This document shows, piece by piece, positions 25,015-33,125 of a stretch of DNA of 42,132 nt. The translations under genes and the position numbers were made by a program. The notes beneath the pieces were generated by a model that made no database searches, had not been told where the DNA came from, and saw only the letters and a list, made by a program, of their open reading frames with translations. How positions within the stretch are numbered: the first letter of the stretch is position 1; every line of letters starts with the position of its first letter. The DNA is taken from positions 1 to 42,132 of the forward strand of contig SYJV01000355.1 of the NCBI GenBank assembly GCA_005798335.1, given 5' to 3'. Origin of the DNA: Planctomycetaceae bacterium. GTDB lineage: Bacteria > Planctomycetota > Planctomycetia > Pirellulales > Pirellulaceae.

Positions 25015-26979
25015 CTAATAGGGACGCAGTAGCACCTGACGGATCTCCAAGTCAGTCTCGGGATCGTGGGCCTGAATTTGCAACGTTCCGGATTCCAATC
25101 GCAAACCACTTCGCGGGTTAGTGTGGGGTGGCCGCGTATCGATCCAATCTGCAGTCTGGTAGCCATTGACCCAAGTCGCCAAATGCGGCCCCAGAGCGAC
25201 TACCGTCAAGCGAAACGGTAGGTGATCGACGGCAACTGCAGCGCGCGCCTGTAAACGATCATCGATCCCGCCGGTAGTGTATCCGTGCCGCGCACCTTTC
25301 GGATCGTACCAGGAATGGTGCAACTGAATTTCATAGCCCATCATGGTGCGCCCCGGCTCGTTGCGAATAAACAGCCCGCCATTCGTACCTGCTCGCCTGG
25401 TGCAGCCTTCCAATTGAAGTAGAAAATCTGCGAACATGTGCGGGCCATTCAGCGGCGCGTACTCAAGAGCCTCTGGGCCGCCAACGACTCGCATGGCACG
25501 ATCGGAGATGGACCACACCGCGCCCGGTTTGCTTGCAGTGGGAATTCTTCCTCTCCGTTCCCAACCGGAATAGTCGCGACCATTGAACAATGACTTGAGC
25601 TCAAGAGGTTTGAGGTTTAGACGCGAGACAGCGAATCCTTGGTTGAGTCGAATCGGTCCTCGCTTGCCTCGTGATGTTAGAGTGTGGGTGCCCGGTTGCA
25701 ACATCACAGTTCGGTCGGGCAGTACCAATTCGCCGGCTTGGGTTACACCTACACGCAACTCAAAATCTGTGAACTCGGTGGTCGTCGCGCCACCACTGAT
25801 GACGGTTTCCGGTTCAGCCGCTGACAGTTGCGCGTCCGCAAAACCGTAAGTAGTCGCGCCATCGAATAGCGCCAACCAACCATCCAGCGCTTCCTCGACG
25901 GTAATTCGGTTCGTCGGCAAACGAGAACGATTGTTCGCTTGGGCGGTTTCATTGTCGGTGGCGAGGTCATTGCCTGCTGTGAGCTGTACCGTGGCGAGCA
26001 CCAACCGAGTAACTTCGCGCGAGAACTGACTGAGCCGATTTGCGACTTGTTCGCGAGGCCGGTCGCCTGGATCGGCTTGCTCAACCATCACGACATATAC
26101 GACGGCTTCCGAGGAACCGGCTGGGTAGCACCAACCCGCCTGAACGCGCGTAAGTGGATCTGTGTCGAGCGCGCCATCCTTGAAAAAATGTTTCCCGCGC
26201 AACCCATATCGCTCGTCGGCGGTCAAAAGTGCACTCGCGGATTCCTGCAGGGAGCGACCGGGCATTTGCGGTAAAGTTGCTGAGGCAAGTTGTTGTAACA
26301 CAGATGCCATGGCAACAGTTGTCGAAGTGTTATCGCCAGTCACGTTGCGCGGTGCCAGCATATAGCGCCGCACGTGGAGATTCTTAAAAGCGGGCGAACG
26401 CGCATGAATTCGCTGAGTCAATTCCGCCGGACCGCCAAGCAGCGCGGTCGTGACATTGGCGGCCGCATTGTAAACGAGATTGGATGCCTTCTTCGAGCCC
26501 ATCATGATCATGCCGATTTGCCTAACCGTTGCCATGGACAAGCCTTGCCGAATCTCGGCGCGTTGTTCGGGCGAAAAATGAGCCACCGCTGGATGCTGGT
26601 CAGACAAAATCTCGTCGAGTCCTGCTGGCACCGCGTCGAGCGCCTGGTGATAGCGAGCGAACAGTTCTACGAGAAACGCCGTTTTAATCGCGCTGGCAGT
26701 CGGTCGAATACGGTCTGCATCGCGAGTCATCAGCGCTCGCCCGCCACTGGTGCCCAACCAAATTCCAAGTTCTAGCGGTTGACCATGTTGCAACTCGAGC
26801 TGACGAATATCCGCGGCAAGCTGCTGTTGATTGGTCGATTGGAGCCTAGCCTTGGTGATACCGTTGCTCGACGTATTGGTTTGCGCAATCGCTTGTAAAT
26901 TGCTCAGTAGAAAAACGACCCAGATCCAAGTATGCAAGGTTCTGGGCAACAGCCGAACCAGTGTCCAAAGTAGCAACAT
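25015..26979 (-). CDS. Fusion: class A beta-lactamase-like hydrolase plus DUF1080 domain, exported
   Basis: The 654-residue product has an N-terminal signal (LHTWIWVVFLLSNLQAIAQ). Residues about 50-340 resemble class A serine beta-lactamase/transpeptidase-fold proteins: SAIK (S96, K99) is the S-x-x-K nucleophile motif, ASNLVYN (about 165-171) sits where S-D-N is expected, and KDG (267-269) where K-T-G is expected. The second motif is therefore degenerate and activity is uncertain. The C-terminal ~190 residues form a DUF1080 (3-keto-disaccharide hydrolase/LamG-like) domain with SLFNGRDYSGWE, NGGLFIRNEPG, GYEIQLHHSW and WVNGYQTADW. The middle ~120 residues are beta-rich and unassigned. It is the last gene of a five-gene operon, 52 bases after the DUF1501 gene. 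The domain combination is unusual, and the joint function is unknown. Confidence 0.78.
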   Translation of the reverse strand: MLLLWTLVRLLPRTLHTWIWVVFLLSNLQAIAQTNTSSNGITKARLQSTNQQQLAADIRQLELQHGQPLELGIWLGTSGGRALMTRDADRIRPTASAIKTAFLVELFARYHQALDAVPAGLDEILSDQHPAVAHFSPEQRAEIRQGLSMATVRQIGMIMMGSKKASNLVYNAAANVTTALLGGPAELTQRIHARSPAFKNLHVRRYMLAPRNVTGDNTSTTVAMASVLQQLASATLPQMPGRSLQESASALLTADERYGLRGKHFFKDGALDTDPLTRVQAGWCYPAGSSEAVVYVVMVEQADPGDRPREQVANRLSQFSREVTRLVLATVQLTAGNDLATDNETAQANNRSRLPTNRITVEEALDGWLALFDGATTYGFADAQLSAAEPETVISGGATTTEFTDFELRVGVTQAGELVLPDRTVMLQPGTHTLTSRGKRGPIRLNQGFAVSRLNLKPLELKSLFNGRDYSGWERRGRIPTASKPGAVWSISDRAMRVVGGPEALEYAPLNGPHMFADFLLQLEGCTRRAGTNGGLFIRNEPGRTMMGYEIQLHHSWYDPKGARHGYTTGGIDDRLQARAAVAVDHLPFRLTVVALGPHLATWVNGYQTADWIDTRPPHTNPRSGLRLESGTLQIQAHDPETDLEIRQVLLRPY

Positions 26980-27031
26980 ATTCGTGATTCTGTGAAAGTC
27001 AAAAGATCGGCGCGTGTTGCGAACACAGCGC

Positions 27032-28471
27032 CTAAGCTGTCAATTCAGGAATCGGCCGACCTTCGCTGACGATCGCAGTCGGCCGGCCGTTGAAGTCGTC
27101 GATTACGACCTTGGATGCGTCAATTCCCAAATGATGATAGATCGTCGATAGAAAGTCTCCGGGACCGCAACCACGTTCGACGACATCTTCACCGCGTTTG
27201 TCGGTCGCTCCGATGAAACCACCTGTTCTCAGTCCTCCGCCAGCCCAGATGTTACTGAACGCTCTGGGCCAATGATCGCGTCCGGGTTGCAATGTGCCAG
27301 TCGCCGCGCTGGCGTTGCCAGCACCGGTACTACGATCAAAATTAATCTTAGGTGTGCGACCGAATTCTCCGGTCACGACCACCAGAATTCGCTTGTCCAA
27401 TCCTCGCTGATAGATATCCTCGATCAACGCCGAAACTGCTTGATCGTAGGCTTGCGCGCGGAATCTCAGCCCATCAAAAACATGGTGGTTGACAGCATGG
27501 TCGTCCCAATTTCCAACTCGACCACACAACTGGCCGTTGAGTTGGCTGGTTACGATCTCGACTCCCGCCTCAGCCAATCGACGCGCAAGCAACAACTGCT
27601 GTCCCCAACGATTGCGACCATACCGATCACGCGTGCGATCATCTTCCTTAGTGAGATCGAATGCGTCGCGTGTGCGAGAGTTCGTCAGCAGCGTCGCAGC
27701 TTGCGATTCAAATTCATCCAATGCACCTAGTTCACCTTCCTTGTCAAAGCGCCGTTCCAGTCGATCAAGGCTTTGGCGTAAGAATACACGGTCGCTTAAT
27801 CGTGCCGTCTCGGATCGATTCGACAAGCCGATATTGGGGACCTCAAAGTCTGGGCGATTGGGATCATTATTCACGGCGAATGGTGAATAAGCATCACCGA
27901 GATACGCCGGTCCGTTGTACTCCAGCGGCGGGTTGACGCCGACATAGTTTGGCAGCGGATTAATGCGCTTTTCGCTGTGCGATCGCAAGTAGTGCGCGAC
28001 CGACATCCAATCGGGCAGTTTGGGTTTGGGTTTGTCCCGTTCATCGGGATCGCCGGACAACAACTGCATCGAACCGGCAGGATGCCCTCCGGCGCGTTGG
28101 TGCATGGAACGTAACACCAAGAACTTGTCAGCGATCTTTGCCTGCATCGGTAATAACTCGCTGATTTGCAGGCCCGGGATCGCAGTTGGGATGGTCTTGA
28201 ATGGTCCTCGGTACTCGCTGGTGCTCTCAGGTTTGGGATCATAGGTATCGATGTGCGAACATCCACCGGGCAACCAAACCATAATCACCGACGTATTCTT
28301 GGACTGGCTGGCTGGCGCCGTTGCGGCGCGCAACCGGAGTAGACCCGGCAAGCCCAAAGTCGTGAAACCCGTCAAGCCAAGGCTCATGAATTCACGCCGC
28401 CCGATTGGGCCAGCGCACTTTGCGAAAGTGTTCATGATTTGGTTGTTTGCCATCTTTGTTTCTCTATCCAT
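27032..28471 (-). CDS. DUF1501 family protein, Tat-exported
   Basis: The 479-residue product carries a twin-arginine signal (IGRREFMSLGLTGF, arginines 25-26). DUF1501 motifs are WLPGGCSHIDTYDPKP, MHQRAGGHPAGSMQLLSG, NWDDHAVNHHVFDG, TGEFGRTPKINFDRSTGAG and GRDHWPRAFSNIWAGGG. The insert between FGRTP and GRDHW, rich in Gly/Ala/Thr, is longer than in the other two DUF1501 proteins here. The gene lies 21 bases after the cytochrome/WD40 gene and 52 bases before the hydrolase fusion, within one operon. An internal ATG at 28453 is an alternative start; both have weak ribosome sites. The activity is not known. Confidence 0.9.
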   Translation of the reverse strand: MDRETKMANNQIMNTFAKCAGPIGRREFMSLGLTGFTTLGLPGLLRLRAATAPASQSKNTSVIMVWLPGGCSHIDTYDPKPESTSEYRGPFKTIPTAIPGLQISELLPMQAKIADKFLVLRSMHQRAGGHPAGSMQLLSGDPDERDKPKPKLPDWMSVAHYLRSHSEKRINPLPNYVGVNPPLEYNGPAYLGDAYSPFAVNNDPNRPDFEVPNIGLSNRSETARLSDRVFLRQSLDRLERRFDKEGELGALDEFESQAATLLTNSRTRDAFDLTKEDDRTRDRYGRNRWGQQLLLARRLAEAGVEIVTSQLNGQLCGRVGNWDDHAVNHHVFDGLRFRAQAYDQAVSALIEDIYQRGLDKRILVVVTGEFGRTPKINFDRSTGAGNASAATGTLQPGRDHWPRAFSNIWAGGGLRTGGFIGATDKRGEDVVERGCGPGDFLSTIYHHLGIDASKVVIDDFNGRPTAIVSEGRPIPELTA

Positions 28472-28492
28472 TTGTATTATTCAAACTCTTGA

Positions 28493-30871
28493 TCAGTTCG
28501 GAGTGCTTACGCCAGTCTCGTGGGGCGGGAATGTGGCCTGTTCATTGCCTGCCACATCCCAAGTTCGTAACACACCATCGTCGCCTCCGGCAATCATGAT
28601 ACCGCCGTACGTAGATGCGGTAACGCATTGCATGAATTCGGGCAACTTTGGTATCGATCGCACCTCCCCGCCTTCGTCTTTAACGATTCGGATCAGATTG
28701 TCACCCGAAGAGCAGACAATTTGATTGGTCCCACCGATGAATTGTAATGCGGTGATTTCCTTGGCCCAACCTTCAATCTTCTTTTTTCGTTCACCCGTAT
28801 GCATATCCCAAACGACAACGACGTTGTCGGCGCCTGCGGTGGCAAGAACACGATCGTCCACGCGAAATGCCACGGACATCACATGGTGCGTGTGACCTTC
28901 GAAAACGTGGATAACCTGCCCCGACCCGATTTCGGTAACTCTCGCGATTCGGTCTGCTGCGCCAGAGGCAAGCAGTTTTCCATCGCTGGTGAAATCGAGA
29001 CTCAGGATGCTATCGCGGTGATGATCAGACCAGTGCTTGACCAGTTCTCCGTTGGCCGTATTCCACAGCGTGATGTCGCCCGAACGCGAAGGTTCCCCGC
29101 TGCCCACTGCCAGCAATCGACCGTCGGGACTGAAACTGACCGCATTGACTCGATCTGGAAATGGTTCGGAAGAATTGACACTTCCTATCGTTCGTTCCAG
29201 TTGCCAGACTTCACTGAATTCAACCAGAACTTGCGCGCCTTCATCGGATTGAACCGTGAAACTGGAACCTGAGCCTGCTTCGATGTGCGACCAGGTCAAA
29301 ACGGCATCCGAAACGTCGAGTAACGACTTTTGCATCAGCGGCGAACCGGTGCGCGCAGCCCAAGCGCTGACAATTCCTTCGCGGCTGACCGTAGCCACGA
29401 CCGAATCACGATCGACAAACGTGCCTGCGATGAACCTCACCCGATCTTTGCCAGTTGCCTCGCGAATCGATTTGAGATCGGCGCCGACTCGCTCTTCGAC
29501 CAGTTTTATTTGTGTGATCGATTCGTTCGCAGAAGTTAGTGCGAGTGCATTCTTGGCCTTGACGTTCGCGATCCGATCCACTTCGCCTTCGGCATCCTTG
29601 AGGTGATTCTCGAGTTCCATGACCATCGCCCGAGCTGCATCGTACGCGGTTTGTGCGGTAGCGAGTTTTTCTTGCGATTCTTTCTTCTGCTTCGCCAACG
29701 CTTCGTCACCGGCTCCGGCGCTGGTGCCGGCAGACACTTGACTGAGATCCTCTACAGTCTTCTTAGCAAGCGACACTGCTTCATCCGCTGATTTGAGATT
29801 GGCTTGTTTCTCGGGAAGCGTTTTCTTGACGCTCGCCAGCGTTTCGTTTGCCTTAGATAACAGTTCATCGAGCGACTTGTTTTGAGCTTCGATCCGAGCT
29901 ATTTCGCTTTTCTGATAAGCAGCCTCGACTCCGCTCTTGGCAAGCACATAATCCAACTTCGCACTCGACTGTTGCGTTTGTAGGTCGGTTTGCAGTTTAT
30001 GAAGCAATTTGCCTGTGGATTGCTCGGCAATTTCCAACGAACCGTCCGATTGGGTACGCAGCATCCAGGTGTTGGATTTCGAAGTCGCCAATACGCCATC
30101 GGCGGTCGTACTTGGTCGCAGATCGGTGTCAGGCACAGCAATTAGTCGCGACCGAACAGCTTCTGACCGTCGCCAAATTTTCACCTCGCGATAGCTGCCC
30201 GATGCCAGTCGCGATCCGTCGGGACTGAAGGCGAGACAATGCACGACCGAACGATGCGATGACGTCTGAGCAGCATTTGTCGGTAGGCTGATTGAAGAAT
30301 CGTTCAAGCTGGTAGCGAATTCCCGTTTGGCCAAATCATAGACATGAATCTGGTTTCCGCGACCACAGGCTGCGAATCGACCTCCAGGAGTAATCGCCAC
30401 CGCGTAGATCGGCTGCGTTCCCGGGGGCAGAGGAATTAAGCTCACCGGGCGATCTCGTCGCTGAGACTCTTTCGCTCCTTGCTCAATCCAAGTTCGCAAG
30501 ATGCTCAATTCACCAGTCGTCAACCGATGTGCTCCGGATTTGTTATTGGCCGGCGGCATAATCAATTCGCTTGACTGTGCCGCAGCAGTGTAGATCAAAC
30601 TGGACGCTGGCTGCCCAGCAACTACGCCCGGTCCGGAGTCGCCACCTTGGATCATCAACGTGGGCGTTTCCAGGTTTAAATCACCCTTGGTCGTCGTCTT
30701 ATTGTGGCAAGCAATACAACTCGCTTTCAGAATTGGCAGCACATCGACATAAAAGTCCACTTCCGCGCCCTGTGCCCGAGGAAAGACGCCGAAAAGAATT
30801 GCGACCCACATACACTGAAGCCGTTTGGCCAGTAGGGATCTAGTTAAAGTCGTGGTGGGCAAACAAATCAT
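28493..30871 (-). CDS. Cytochrome (PSCyt1) / WD40 protein with internal coiled coil
   Basis: The 792-residue product begins with a signal peptide (WVAILFGVFPRAQGA). A planctomycete c-type cytochrome domain follows with CIACH (C52, C55, H56), GGDSGPGVVAG and IMPPANN (M105 as likely axial ligand). WD40 repeats occupy about 155-235 and 475-785 (VHCLAFSPDGSRLASGS, VNAVSFSPDGRLLAVGS, VMSVAFRVDDRVLATAG). Splitting the propeller, residues about 315-472 are a long coiled coil rich in Ala, Lys, Glu and Gln. The protein is probably periplasmic, combining electron transfer with a binding platform. It starts four bases after the stop of the PPC gene, so the two are translationally linked. The neighbouring PPC protein also carries a coiled coil, suggesting a complex. 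Confidence 0.88.
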   Translation of the reverse strand: MICLPTTTLTRSLLAKRLQCMWVAILFGVFPRAQGAEVDFYVDVLPILKASCIACHNKTTTKGDLNLETPTLMIQGGDSGPGVVAGQPASSLIYTAAAQSSELIMPPANNKSGAHRLTTGELSILRTWIEQGAKESQRRDRPVSLIPLPPGTQPIYAVAITPGGRFAACGRGNQIHVYDLAKREFATSLNDSSISLPTNAAQTSSHRSVVHCLAFSPDGSRLASGSYREVKIWRRSEAVRSRLIAVPDTDLRPSTTADGVLATSKSNTWMLRTQSDGSLEIAEQSTGKLLHKLQTDLQTQQSSAKLDYVLAKSGVEAAYQKSEIARIEAQNKSLDELLSKANETLASVKKTLPEKQANLKSADEAVSLAKKTVEDLSQVSAGTSAGAGDEALAKQKKESQEKLATAQTAYDAARAMVMELENHLKDAEGEVDRIANVKAKNALALTSANESITQIKLVEERVGADLKSIREATGKDRVRFIAGTFVDRDSVVATVSREGIVSAWAARTGSPLMQKSLLDVSDAVLTWSHIEAGSGSSFTVQSDEGAQVLVEFSEVWQLERTIGSVNSSEPFPDRVNAVSFSPDGRLLAVGSGEPSRSGDITLWNTANGELVKHWSDHHRDSILSLDFTSDGKLLASGAADRIARVTEIGSGQVIHVFEGHTHHVMSVAFRVDDRVLATAGADNVVVVWDMHTGERKKKIEGWAKEITALQFIGGTNQIVCSSGDNLIRIVKDEGGEVRSIPKLPEFMQCVTASTYGGIMIAGGDDGVLRTWDVAGNEQATFPPHETGVSTPN

Positions 30872-30875
30872 TGGG

Positions 30876-33119
30876 TTATTTTGAACGTGGGTTGACTCGC
30901 AGGCGAATGGGTTCGGAGACGACGATGTCGACTAAGTCTTTGGGTTGAGCAACATCAGTTGCGGCTTGCACCCGTTGGTTAGCCGCCAATTTTTCGTTCT
31001 CGGCGGTCTTTAGAGCTTCCGCGGCTTGAAGTGCGGCGGCCGCCAGTTCTTGGCGTTTATCGGATGTCGCGGCAGCGGCCTCGTCCGCCAAGTGTTTGGA
31101 AGTTTCCGTCGCGGCAGCCAAGCGCTCGGTGACAAGCTTGAGATGCTCTTGGGCAGCGTTCAATTCGTGCAGTTTGTGCCGATACTTGGCGACTGCGCCG
31201 CCATAAAAAGCGATCGCGTGATCGCCAGGCTTGATCTTCATGGCCGCCAGATCGATAACCGCTTCGACTTCCGGCGCACTCAGCGGCACGTCAATAATCT
31301 TCGTCCCTTCGAAGCTGTCACCAAGTGTCTTCAGACGAACAGCGCCGGAGAATTCGCAACGCCAATTCAACTTCAACGGAATCTTCAGCGTATCTCCCTC
31401 GGTGGCTTCCCACAGCTTGTTCTCCTTCGCCAAAATGGTCAAAGGTGCCGCTTCAGACCCGCTGACCGATACGGGCACATCGGCCAGCAATCGTGGATTG
31501 GGGATCTCTTGGCTAGCATCCCGAACCGGCCATACCGTAGATGCGAGGAAGCATGTTCGCGCACGATACTCTTTGTTGATCAACGCCGAACCGACAATTT
31601 TGGCAGTCGCATGAACGCTTGCGGCATCTTGCTCGGACGAGATCAACAAGATACCTCGGTTCTTGCCGGCCGGAATACGCAAACCACACGCATTGATACC
31701 GCGAGGCAAGCCTTCCATCGCCAGCTCAATGTCTCCATCGAAACCATCTTTGCGAATGGCCACAACTTCAAAGGCTACCGTCGTTCCACCACGCAAAGCG
31801 ATTGGTTTGGAAAGAGCCGCGCGATCGCCATTGCGCAACTCCATGTGAATTGCCCAAGCAACTAGCGAAAAATCTGGCGCAGCGCGGCGTATCACCAGCG
31901 TATAGATATTGCGCGGATCGTTGCGAGTTCCGCCGAACAAATCGCGCAATTGCAATCGGTACGTGCCATCTTCCTTGATTTCGATTTTACCCAGCACGTC
32001 GGCTGAACCAGCATCGTAAACCGGGCCATCATAGGAGTAGCCATTACTGGAAATTTTCATGGGACTGGGAATGTCGTTTAGCTCGGCAACATCTACTAGT
32101 TTTTCCTGGTCGCCGTCACGAACAACTTGTTGCACCAGCAGGAATGGATCAGTCGACAACCCCAGCCGCTCGGAGGCCACTTCGATCCACCAGACCTCAC
32201 CCTTGGTAGCTTGAAACTCGAAGGTATCAACATCCGCGGCCTTGGCAAACGCACCGTCAATTCGGCAGGGGAGCGAAATTTTCTTGGTTCCCGCTCGGTC
32301 GTTACTGGGCTCGCCTTCATCCAATATCGGCAAGCTCGCGTCGGCCGCAGTCCAGGAGAATGAACTTACGCGTCGCGTGGCAGCTTGCCGAGGTGCAGGC
32401 TGTCCGCTGGGCGATTCCGATAGTGCCAATCGATAAAAGTACTCTGAGCCACCCTGAAAAGTTAGTCCGTGTACTTTAATGATGTAGCTGCCGGTCGCGG
32501 GCGGTGTAAACTCAATGAATCCGTCCACGCGGTTGGCAACTAAATCGCGTCCTTTGGAGTCGGCCACGATCAACACTGGAACTAACTTGGAATCGATACC
32601 CACCGCCGCACAGTCAATGGCGACGCGCTGGCCTGCCTTGGCTTCGAACGCATAGTAATCCACGGCTCGACTGGTAATTGTGGCGTTGCAGACCGAACCG
32701 ATGGCTAAGGGCAGCGCTGATGCGAGCGTAGTATTAGGTTGAGTGCGCGTTACCTCGGTCAATTTACTGACCGAGAAGGCGCGTGCTGACGAGACTCCCA
32801 AACGCGTCATCATGCGTGCGTCGTGAATGCTGGTCGGAGCGTCTGCAGCGATTGCGACGACAAACTTGTTCGGTACTGCTTTACCATCGGCACCGAGCTT
32901 GGGTTTAGCCGCAATGTGAGGCGTGGAGAAGAGCAATTCTTGAGAATCTTCGACGTTCTCGCCAGTTACCGTGATTTCGAATTCGGTACCCGCCTGGCCA
33001 CCCATCGGCGTCACGGTCAACAATCGAGGTGTCGGTAGCCCAACCGTCTGCCCGAGCGCGCATGTTGCAACCGTCAACAGTGCGACGTTCGTACCCAACA
33101 GCGAACAGAGTGTTCTCAT
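30876..33119 (-). CDS. Exported PPC-domain protein with C-terminal coiled coil
   Basis: The 747-residue product has a signal peptide (MRTLCSLLGTNVALLTVATCALGQ) and an IPT/Ig-like start (VTPMGGQAGTEFEITVTGEN). Two PPC-type beta-sandwich domains follow, with ATITSRAVDYYAFEAKAGQR...TGSYIIKVHG and GAFAKAADVDTFEFQATKGE...GTYRLQLRDLFGGTRND. Further beta-rich segments include GLPRGI. Residues about 650-720 form an Ala/Glu/Lys-rich coiled coil (AATETSKHLADEAAAA, ALQAAEALKTAENEK), followed by a last strand. It lies six bases after the DUF1549/1553 gene and four before the cytochrome/WD40 gene. It is the functional counterpart of the PPC gene at 6242, which lacks the coil. Confidence 0.87.
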   Translation of the reverse strand: MRTLCSLLGTNVALLTVATCALGQTVGLPTPRLLTVTPMGGQAGTEFEITVTGENVEDSQELLFSTPHIAAKPKLGADGKAVPNKFVVAIAADAPTSIHDARMMTRLGVSSARAFSVSKLTEVTRTQPNTTLASALPLAIGSVCNATITSRAVDYYAFEAKAGQRVAIDCAAVGIDSKLVPVLIVADSKGRDLVANRVDGFIEFTPPATGSYIIKVHGLTFQGGSEYFYRLALSESPSGQPAPRQAATRRVSSFSWTAADASLPILDEGEPSNDRAGTKKISLPCRIDGAFAKAADVDTFEFQATKGEVWWIEVASERLGLSTDPFLLVQQVVRDGDQEKLVDVAELNDIPSPMKISSNGYSYDGPVYDAGSADVLGKIEIKEDGTYRLQLRDLFGGTRNDPRNIYTLVIRRAAPDFSLVAWAIHMELRNGDRAALSKPIALRGGTTVAFEVVAIRKDGFDGDIELAMEGLPRGINACGLRIPAGKNRGILLISSEQDAASVHATAKIVGSALINKEYRARTCFLASTVWPVRDASQEIPNPRLLADVPVSVSGSEAAPLTILAKENKLWEATEGDTLKIPLKLNWRCEFSGAVRLKTLGDSFEGTKIIDVPLSAPEVEAVIDLAAMKIKPGDHAIAFYGGAVAKYRHKLHELNAAQEHLKLVTERLAAATETSKHLADEAAAATSDKRQELAAAALQAAEALKTAENEKLAANQRVQAATDVAQPKDLVDIVVSEPIRLRVNPRSK

Positions 33120-33125
33120 GTTGCA

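Noticed and set aside
31026-31865. Open frame of about 280 codons on the plus strand inside the PPC gene
   Set aside because: It is a shadow of codon bias in the minus-strand gene and has no family motif.
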